Source: Clostridiaceae bacterium BRH_c20a (GTDB taxonomy: Bacteria > Bacillota > Peptococcia > Peptococcales > BICA1-8). Taken from it: a stretch of 51,638 bases of DNA. A model generated the notes under the pieces. That model ran no database searches. It was given only the letters and a program-made list of their open reading frames with translations, and was not told the origin of the DNA. The position numbers and the translations under genes are program-made. This document shows, one piece after another, positions 45,323-51,638 of the stretch (positions within the stretch are counted from its first letter, which is position 1; each line of letters starts with the position of its first letter). The stretch spans positions 1 to 51,638 of the forward strand of contig LADT01000060.1 in assembly GCA_000961765.1 (NCBI GenBank), written 5' to 3'.

Positions 45323-46730
45323 CTTTAGTTTTTATTATTTCGTCTATCCTTTGGCAATAAATAATTAAATCTTTGGGATTATATGTATTAATGAGGGTCC
45401 AATCTCGGGTGTCAACAATTTTAGAGCCGGCTCCTACACCAAGCCCCCAAATAGTCTGTCTCTCCTCTATCATCTGTATATTATAAATACACGGTTGTTC
45501 ACCTAAGCTATAGCCAATATTTTCTTGGTTTCCTAAAATTTGTTTTTGCCTGTATAAATAGTAGGGTAAATATCCATTATCCTTACACCAATCCTCAGTA
45601 AATGCAAACATTTTATCCAACTGGTTATCTAAATAGGGTTCAGTTTGTCCCTTTAGTTTCGCTGTTCTTTTAATAGCTAACGCATGCAGAGTCAAGTTTT
45701 CTGGTTTTAGATACCCAATTTTCCCTAAAGTATATTTAATGTTTTGTAATCCTTCATCAGGTAATCCAATAATCAGATCCATATTGATATTCTTAAATCC
45801 TATATTACGGGCCATATTAAATTTTTCAAGAATATCCTGGGGGGAATGGTTTCTGCCAATTTTTTGTAAGGTCTTTGCCCACATGGTCTGAGGGTTAATG
45901 CTAATCCTATTTACATTATAGTTCAATAATAAAGTCAGTTTTTCCTCATCAATAGTATCTGGCCGGCCTGCTTCAAAGGTATATTCTATTGTATCTTGGG
46001 AGAAAAAACTTTCTTTAATACCGTTCAATAAAATTTTTAACTGCTTTAAATTAAGTGTGGTAGGAGTCCCGCCTCCAACATAAATGGTTTGGATTTTAAT
46101 ATCAGATCTTTTAATGGCTTCCCCGACCCCTTTGATCTCTTTTAATAAATACTGCAGGTAATTTTCAACCTCATTAGGCCCAGTCGAAAAGGCGGGGAAA
46201 GAACAATAGCTGCATCTTGTAGGACAGAAAGGAATGCTAATATAGATGCTAACTAACTTTTTTGCTTCCTCTGAATTCAGAAGATATTTTCTTTGTAATT
46301 GGGTTATCTGAATAAGCTTCTTCGCTTTTTCAGATGCCAATAAGTATCTACCCTGGAGGATTTCTGTAATCTTTTCCTTTGTTAAATCTTGTTCCCAAAA
46401 ACGATGCACAATTTTTGTTGGCCTAATGCCGGTCAAGATACCCCATGGGCTGGCTTTATACATTAAAACTTCTGTAAATAAACGATAAACAGCTAATTTA
46501 ATTGTTCTTTTAACCTCGTTTTCGTCGGAACTTTCAAGATCCTCTACTATACTTGGACCAGTACAAAATCCAATAACAACCTCACTATTATCTACTCTTA
46601 TAAATAGATTATTATCAGTATTATTTTCACCTACTAATTGCTGCCAATGTAATTGGGGTAAAAAAATTCTAATAACATCAAATACTATTCGAGCATATTT
46701 TCTACTATCTTGGGTTAAGGAAATAATCAT
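45297..46730 (-). CDS. hemZ: HemZ, coproporphyrinogen III dehydrogenase-like radical SAM protein
   Basis: 477 aa. An N-terminal extension of about 165 residues precedes the radical SAM domain, with SIPFCPTRCSYCSFPAFS (three Cys for the 4Fe-4S cluster), YVGGGTPTTL, EAGRPDTI and INMDLIIGLPDE. HemN-like C-terminal region. Thought to act in oxygen-independent haem synthesis, though HemZ activity is not well shown. Last gene of the relA-dtd-MBL-hemZ series. Confidence 0.9.
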   Translation of the reverse strand: MIISLTQDSRKYARIVFDVIRIFLPQLHWQQLVGENNTDNNLFIRVDNSEVVIGFCTGPSIVEDLESSDENEVKRTIKLAVYRLFTEVLMYKASPWGILTGIRPTKIVHRFWEQDLTKEKITEILQGRYLLASEKAKKLIQITQLQRKYLLNSEEAKKLVSIYISIPFCPTRCSYCSFPAFSTGPNEVENYLQYLLKEIKGVGEAIKRSDIKIQTIYVGGGTPTTLNLKQLKILLNGIKESFFSQDTIEYTFEAGRPDTIDEEKLTLLLNYNVNRISINPQTMWAKTLQKIGRNHSPQDILEKFNMARNIGFKNINMDLIIGLPDEGLQNIKYTLGKIGYLKPENLTLHALAIKRTAKLKGQTEPYLDNQLDKMFAFTEDWCKDNGYLPYYLYRQKQILGNQENIGYSLGEQPCIYNIQMIEERQTIWGLGVGAGSKIVDTRDWTLINTYNPKDLIIYCQRIDEIIKTKVDKILGLG

Positions 46731-46742
46731 TTTATCCCTGCT

Positions 46743-47369
46743 TTATTTTAAGAATGGATTAATAGCCTTTTCTTCTCCAATTGTGGAGCTAGGACCGTGA
46801 CCAGGATATATTTTAACTTCATTTGATAAGTTTATTAGTTTATCCTTTAAGGAATTTGTTAATGTTTTATAATTACCTCCTGGCAGGTCTGTTCTGCCAA
46901 CTGAACCATTAAATAAGGTATCTCCCGTAAAGCAAATCTTTTTAGTGGTATTTAAAAGGCAAATACAGCCCGGCGTATGCCCCGGAGTATGCAATACTTT
47001 TAGTGTAATATTACCAAAACTAATTATATCCCCATCTGTGAGTTCCTTATCTGCTTTTGGTTCAGTTGTCTTCTCCCCCAGATAATGGGAGAGATTCCGG
47101 GAGGGGTCTGTTAACATAGCTGCATCTGAAGTATGAATTAAAATTTCTGCTCCTGTGGTTTCTTTAACTTCCTTATTTGCCTTAATGTGATCATGGTGCC
47201 CGTGGGTATTTATAATATATTTTATTCTGATTCCTAAGTTAGTAATAGCTTCTACCAGTTTTGCACCTTCATCACCAGGATCTATTACTACTCCCTCCTT
47301 TGTATCTGGACAATAAGCTATGTAGCAATTTGTTTCAATTGGTCCTACTATTAGTGTTTTAATCTTCAT
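46743..47369 (-). CDS. Metallo-beta-lactamase-fold hydrolase (glyoxalase II-like, YqgX)
   Basis: 208 aa. IINTHGHHDHIKANK (HxHxDH metal motif), LHTPGHTPGCICL, FTGDTLFNGSVGRTDLPGG and IYPGHGPSSTIGEE. The group includes glyoxalase II-like thioesterases; substrate unknown. Small gaps (11-13 bases) to dtd and hemZ place it in an operon. Confidence 0.93.
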   Translation of the reverse strand: MKIKTLIVGPIETNCYIAYCPDTKEGVVIDPGDEGAKLVEAITNLGIRIKYIINTHGHHDHIKANKEVKETTGAEILIHTSDAAMLTDPSRNLSHYLGEKTTEPKADKELTDGDIISFGNITLKVLHTPGHTPGCICLLNTTKKICFTGDTLFNGSVGRTDLPGGNYKTLTNSLKDKLINLSNEVKIYPGHGPSSTIGEEKAINPFLK

Positions 47370-47381
47370 ATCCCTAACCTC

Positions 47382-47831
47382 CTAAAATATCTTTTTGCTT
47401 TCTAAAAGTATAGTTACTGGGCCATCATTAATTATTTCAACCTGCATATATGCTTGAAATACACCCTTTTCCACCTCTATGTTTAATCCTTCTAGATACT
47501 GATTGAATTTATTATATAATTCTTCAGCTAATTTAGGATAAGCCGCTTCTGTAAAACTTGGCCGCCTGCCTTTTCGGCAGTCACCATATAGGGTAAATTG
47601 AGATACCGATAGAATTTTTCCTTTGATATCCAGTAATGATAAGTTTAATTTATTATTTTCATCTTCAAAAATTCTTAAGTTAGTTATCTTTTCTGCTAAA
47701 TACTTAGCATCTTCCTCGGTATCGTCATGGGTAATACCTAAGAGCACAACTATGCCCTGATTTATCTTTCCAACAATTTTTTCTTCTACTGATACTGATG
47801 CTTTTTTTACCCTTTGGATAACAGCACGCAT
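47382..47831 (-). CDS. dtd: D-aminoacyl-tRNA deacylase
   Basis: 149 aa. [38 protein letters not shown] and the C-terminal [11 protein letters not shown] (Gly-cis-Pro motif is the NDGPVT region). Hydrolyses D-amino acids off tRNA. Directly downstream of relA, as usual in Firmicutes. Confidence 0.97.
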   Translation of the reverse strand: MRAVIQRVKKASVSVEEKIVGKINQGIVVLLGITHDDTEEDAKYLAEKITNLRIFEDENNKLNLSLLDIKGKILSVSQFTLYGDCRKGRRPSFTEAAYPKLAEELYNKFNQYLEGLNIEVEKGVFQAYMQVEIINDGPVTILLESKKIF

Positions 47832-47846
47832 TATCTCACCTAACTT

Positions 47847-50027
47847 CTAGTAATTATTAGGAGTTACCCTTCTTACTTCTACAATATCCTTAACTCGTTT
47901 TATTTTCACAATTAAAGCATTTAATTGTTCAAGATTGTTAATTTCAATTTTTAAATCAATTACTGCACTACCATTTTTTCTCGCCCGGGCATTTAGAGCA
48001 TTTATATGAATTTTAGCATCATTAACTATATTAATAACATCCATGGCAAGCTTAGCGCGATCTAAAGCAGAAATAATAATTTCTACCTGGAAAGAAGATT
48101 TTTCGGTTTCATCCCAGGCTGCCTCCACCAACCTCTCAGGCTCTTCTCTGATATATAGCTTAACATTAGGACAATCTCCCCTATGGACTGAAACTCCCCT
48201 GCCTCTAGTTATATACCCAATTATTTTATCCCCAGGTAAAGGATTGCAGCAGCGAGAAAAGCGGATCATAACATCATCTACGCCCTTTACCCTAACACCT
48301 TGAGAGCTTTTTTTTGTATCACCGGTTCTTTTAACCTCTTTAGGAAAACCCAAAGTACTTTCGTCATTTTCAATCTTATAGGATTTGTCATATTCTTCTC
48401 TTAGTTTAAATTGCACGTGCAACGGACTAATTGTCCCATCCCCTATGGCAACAAATAAGTCCTCAGCCATACTAAGACCTAGTTTTTTTGCAATATTATT
48501 TAATCTCTCTGTTTTGGTATAATAACCAATTTCAAGACTATGTTTTTTTAGTTCTTTTTCTAAGAGTTCCCGGCCCTTTAGGTAATTTTCCTCCCTTTTT
48601 TCTCTTTTAAACCATTGTCTAATCCTGTTCTTAGCCTGAGAACTATTGACAATCTTTAACCAATCCCGGCTAGGACCATTGGCTTGTTTTGAGGTTAAAA
48701 TTTCAACTATATCTCCTGTTTTAAGCTCATACTCTAGGGGGACAATCCTACTGTTGACTTTGCTCCCTATACATCTATGGCCTACTTCTGTATGAACTCG
48801 ATAGGCAAAATCGATAGGGGTAGAACCAGCCGGAAGTTCAAACACATCACCTTTGGGGGAAAAAACAAAAACAACATCTGAAAACAAATCTATTTTTAAA
48901 GTTTCGACAAATTCCTTGGAGTCTTGTAATTCATTTTGCCATTCACTAATCTGCTTCAACCAAGTAAAAGTCTCATCAAATTTAGTTTTTTGTTTAACAG
49001 TCTCCTTATAAAGCCAATGGGCAGCAATACCATATTCTGCAGTACGATGCATGTCCCAGGTTCGAATCTGGATTTCAAAGGGTTCACCCCTAGGTCCAAT
49101 AACGGTAGTATGCAGAGACTGATACATATTGGGTTTAGGCATGGCAATATAATCTTTAAATCTGCCTGGTATGGGCTTCCATAAAGTATGAATAATACCT
49201 AAGGTTCCATAACAATCTTTAACACTATCAACTATTATTCTAACTGCAATTAAATCATATATTTCATTAAGGTCTTTATCTTTTTTCTCCATTTTATTAT
49301 AAATGCTATAAAAATGCTTAGGTCTGCCGCTAATATCAGCTTTAATACCAGCTTGAGACAAATCATTATCCAAAATATGCATAACCTCATTCATATATTC
49401 TTCCCGTTCTTTGCGTTTCATAGATATCTTTTCTACAAGATCATAATATTTGTCAGGCTCAAAATAACGGAAAGAGAGGTCTTCTAACTCCCATTTAAAT
49501 TTAAAAATTCCCAATCTGCTTGCCAGTGGTGCAAAAATTTCTAACGTCTCCTGAGCTATCTCCCTTTGTTTCCAGAAGCTTTGATGTTTTAAAGTCCGCA
49601 TGTTATGGAGTCGATCCGCTAGCTTGATTAATATAACCCGAACATCTTTTGCCATTGCCAGAAACATCTTGCGGTAATTTTCTACTTGACGCTCTTCTTT
49701 TGAGTAATATTCTATTCTACTTAATTTTGTAACTCCATCAACTAATAAAGCTATTTCCTCACCGAATATTTCACGAATCCTTTTGAGCTCAATGTTTGTA
49801 TCTTCAACAACATCATGTAAGAGTGCGGCTGCAATTGTTGTATCATCTAAACCGAGGTTAGTTAAAATGATACTAACTGCTAAAGGATGGATGATATATG
49901 GTTCCCCTGAATTACGCAACTGTCCCTCATGAGCATTTACAGCAAAATCATATGCTTTTTTGATTAACTCAGTATTTGCTTTAGGGTTTAATTTTAATAG
50001 TGTTTCCAATAACTCCGTTAGGGACAT
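47847..50027 (-). CDS. relA: RelA/SpoT family (p)ppGpp synthetase/hydrolase
   Basis: 726 aa, the standard Rel length. HD hydrolase (AALLHDVVEDT, LADRLHNMRTL), synthetase (PKHFYSIYNKM, LIAVRIIVDSVKDCYG, KDYIAMPKPNMYQSLHTTV), TGS (VFSPKGDVFELPAGSTPIDFAYRVHTEVGHRC), zinc-finger-like CCNPLPGD, and C-terminal ACT domain. Bifunctional by motif content. ATG 50027 follows AAAGGAGGGTGG. Confidence 0.98.
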   Translation of the reverse strand: MSLTELLETLLKLNPKANTELIKKAYDFAVNAHEGQLRNSGEPYIIHPLAVSIILTNLGLDDTTIAAALLHDVVEDTNIELKRIREIFGEEIALLVDGVTKLSRIEYYSKEERQVENYRKMFLAMAKDVRVILIKLADRLHNMRTLKHQSFWKQREIAQETLEIFAPLASRLGIFKFKWELEDLSFRYFEPDKYYDLVEKISMKRKEREEYMNEVMHILDNDLSQAGIKADISGRPKHFYSIYNKMEKKDKDLNEIYDLIAVRIIVDSVKDCYGTLGIIHTLWKPIPGRFKDYIAMPKPNMYQSLHTTVIGPRGEPFEIQIRTWDMHRTAEYGIAAHWLYKETVKQKTKFDETFTWLKQISEWQNELQDSKEFVETLKIDLFSDVVFVFSPKGDVFELPAGSTPIDFAYRVHTEVGHRCIGSKVNSRIVPLEYELKTGDIVEILTSKQANGPSRDWLKIVNSSQAKNRIRQWFKREKREENYLKGRELLEKELKKHSLEIGYYTKTERLNNIAKKLGLSMAEDLFVAIGDGTISPLHVQFKLREEYDKSYKIENDESTLGFPKEVKRTGDTKKSSQGVRVKGVDDVMIRFSRCCNPLPGDKIIGYITRGRGVSVHRGDCPNVKLYIREEPERLVEAAWDETEKSSFQVEIIISALDRAKLAMDVINIVNDAKIHINALNARARKNGSAVIDLKIEINNLEQLNALIVKIKRVKDIVEVRRVTPNNY

Positions 50028-50044
50028 AACCACCCTCCTTTAAT

Positions 50045-50557
50045 TTAATATTTAATTAATGAAATTATATCATAACCAGCCAAATTATTACTTCCTTCCA
50101 AAAAGGAAAGTTCAATAAAGAAACCTAGTCCAACTACTTGTCCCCCTAATTCTTCAATCAAATTGATAGTTGTCTTCATAGTTCCGCCGGTTGCTAATAA
50201 ATCATCAGCAATAAATACCCTTTGGCCCGGCTTTATGGCATCCTTATGGATTTCCAATTCGTCTTTACCGTATTCTAATTCATATGTGGCACTTATTGTA
50301 TCTGCAGGAAGCTTCCCTTTTTTTCTAATAGGAACAAAGCCGCACTCCAGCTTGTAAGCCAAAGGACCGCCTATTACAAAACCCCGTGCTTCAGGACCAA
50401 CAATGATATCGATCTTTTTATCCTTAATTTCTGTGATTAACTGATCTACAGCGTACTTAAAAGCTTTCCCATCTCCTAGGAGTGGGGTAATATCTAAAAA
50501 ACGAATACCTTCTTTGGGAAAATCCGGAATAACTCTAATATACTCTCTTAAATCCAT
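50045..50557 (-). CDS. apt: Adenine phosphoribosyltransferase
   Basis: 170 aa. [48 protein letters not shown] and the PRPP-binding loop [16 protein letters not shown]. Salvages adenine to AMP. Lies between recJ and relA, the common order. Confidence 0.98.
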   Translation of the reverse strand: MDLREYIRVIPDFPKEGIRFLDITPLLGDGKAFKYAVDQLITEIKDKKIDIIVGPEARGFVIGGPLAYKLECGFVPIRKKGKLPADTISATYELEYGKDELEIHKDAIKPGQRVFIADDLLATGGTMKTTINLIEELGGQVVGLGFFIELSFLEGSNNLAGYDIISLIKY

Positions 50558-50585
50558 TCACATCTACTCCCTCAATAGTATAATT

Positions 50586-51638
50586 TTATAAGGCAATTTG
50601 CACATAATCTAAGAATTTGTTTCTTTCCGTAATAGCTTTTTGATATCTTAAGGAACATTCCAGATTTACTTTGGGTTGAGTAGTGGGTAGATAAATGCTT
50701 TGAGTTATACCCTCTATTTCACGTTTTATTATATCTAATTCTTCAAGAATATCTAACCAAATTCCAATATTGTTAGCGTGAATACCAACTATTTTATATA
50801 TATTTGCCCATTGTGCCAATTGGCTATTAGTTATATTTATTGGATTAGTCTTTTCTGTCAGTTTCTTTAGCAAAAGGAAAAATAAAGCTAACTGCTCACG
50901 GTTGGGGGAAGTACCCGCTAATAACAACTGGTTTAACTCCCTATCTTGGGAGCCATAAAGCAGATGAATTTTTGTTTCTATATTTGACTGGGCCCAGCCT
51001 GCCACATGGTTATGCTCTTCCTGGGAAAAACACATGTGGTAGAAGATTACATTTTTTATATCGGGGATATCCATCCCTAAACTAAATGCACTTGTTGTTA
51101 CAATAAACTGTATTTTTCCTTCCCTAAGTAAATCCTCAACACTTTGACGATCTTCGTTATTTAAACCAGCGTTATAATACCCAAACTTTTCTTTATACAT
51201 AGGGAGATCTCTACGCAAATCCGCTGCTAGGTAGTATGACGCGTTTCTACTATTGACATAGATTATACTCTTTTCTCCTGTTCTTACTATGTTTTTTATA
51301 TATCCAATTTTATCATTAAAGCCTCGTACGTCAATGCAGACTAATTTATCTTGGATAAAAGGGTCAATAACCTTACTTTGTTTATCCTTATTTTCTAGAT
51401 ATTCTTTGATATATATTTCTTGATCATTATCTTCCATTATATACTTTGAACCATTTATAAATAAGTGCTCTAAAAAGTCCTGTTTTATGTATGGATTATC
51501 AGGTTGGGTACAAGATTTAATATCTTTTAAAACTAATTGCAGTGTTGTTTTCCCGTTCCAGTTATTTTTATCTAAGGTAAAAGCAATATCTAATGGCTTC
51601 TGGGCTGCGGCTAACTCCAAATAACAAGACATATTAAA
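50586..51638 (-). CDS. recJ: RecJ C-terminal part with degenerate helicase C-like domain (partial)
   Basis: The visible part starts inside the RecJ OB-fold region (LDIAFTLDKNNWNGKTTLQLVLKDIKS). It continues into a helicase superfamily 2 C-terminal-like domain: SIIYVNSRNASYYLAADL (motif IV-like), YNAGLNNEDRQSVEDLL, and IQFIVTTSAFSLGMDIPDIKNVIFYHM (motif V). Motif VI is degenerate (HNHVAGWAQ in place of QxxGRAGR), so arginine fingers are missing, and no N-terminal ATPase half is expected in RecJ. The reading frame is open to the window end; the DHH exonuclease domain lies beyond it. Upstream of apt, the usual recJ place. Confidence 0.85.
   Translation of the reverse strand, partial: FNMSCYLELAAAQKPLDIAFTLDKNNWNGKTTLQLVLKDIKSCTQPDNPYIKQDFLEHLFINGSKYIMEDNDQEIYIKEYLENKDKQSKVIDPFIQDKLVCIDVRGFNDKIGYIKNIVRTGEKSIIYVNSRNASYYLAADLRRDLPMYKEKFGYYNAGLNNEDRQSVEDLLREGKIQFIVTTSAFSLGMDIPDIKNVIFYHMCFSQEEHNHVAGWAQSNIETKIHLLYGSQDRELNQLLLAGTSPNREQLALFFLLLKKLTEKTNPINITNSQLAQWANIYKIVGIHANNIGIWLDILEELDIIKREIEGITQSIYLPTTQPKVNLECSLRYQKAITERNKFLDYVQIAL

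Overview
The window reads as chromosome of a low-GC, endospore-forming, anaerobic Clostridia-type Firmicute. The grounds are sigK with a pro-sequence, rubredoxin, HemZ, IreB, a ferredoxin-tailed aldo/keto reductase, T-box leaders on alaS and hisS-aspS, 6S RNA between tcdA and aspS (the Bacillus order), and a RecJ with a helicase-like tail. I cannot name the genus.

Main result: the sporulation sigma factor gene sigK (minus strand) is split into at least three pieces. The 5' part (pro-sequence to ...CIENDILM) lies at 16697-16348. A segment of about 28 codons ([11 protein letters not shown] ... [14 protein letters not shown]) lies about 13.8 kb away at 2565-2482. The remaining C-terminal part must lie left of base 1, because it is not in the window. 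The gap between the first two pieces is a skin-like element (about 2561-16352). It has matching junctions and carries a SpoIVCA-like large serine recombinase next to its left end. The gap after the second piece begins another element (1 to about 2481). That one carries a different, SprA-like large serine recombinase ending about 35 bases from the junction, where sigK sequence forms one arm of a near-palindrome. If both elements excise in the mother cell, sigK would be rebuilt from three DNA segments by two recombinases.

Region by region. 1-2481: element 1, right end, with a c-di-GMP-I riboswitch, its terminator and the 5' part of a group II intron inserted right behind that terminator (all minus), then recombinase 1 (plus). 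2482-2565: sigK middle piece. 2561-16352: element 2, with a 58-aa ORF overlapping the SpoIVCA-like recombinase, a small membrane-protein cluster, a plasmid- or phage-like module (small ORFs, HTH proteins, a Rep-like gene with internal iteron-like repeats, a dyad-rich non-coding stretch, a tyrosine recombinase), an unknown membrane/coiled-coil protein and a DUF262/DUF1524 defence-type nuclease. 16348-17121: sigK start and an FmdB-type zinc ribbon. 17297-19326: a spore-type GH18 protein and a DinJ-YafQ-like toxin-antitoxin islet.

19566-51638 is housekeeping chromosome, almost all on the minus strand: a penicillin-binding protein, rubredoxin, a tRNA mo5U34 pair (TrhP-like U32 protein plus TrmR), MltG, VanW, DUF1292-RuvX, aldo/keto reductase, IreB-AlaS (T-box and an unusual inverted repeat array in the leader), an AI-2E-type membrane protein, MnmA-NifU-NifS-Rrf2, RarA, threonine aldolase, TrxA with a CsoR-type repressor and its operator, TcdA, 6S RNA, HisS-AspS (T-box), HemZ, an MBL hydrolase, Dtd, RelA, Apt and the C-terminal part of RecJ.
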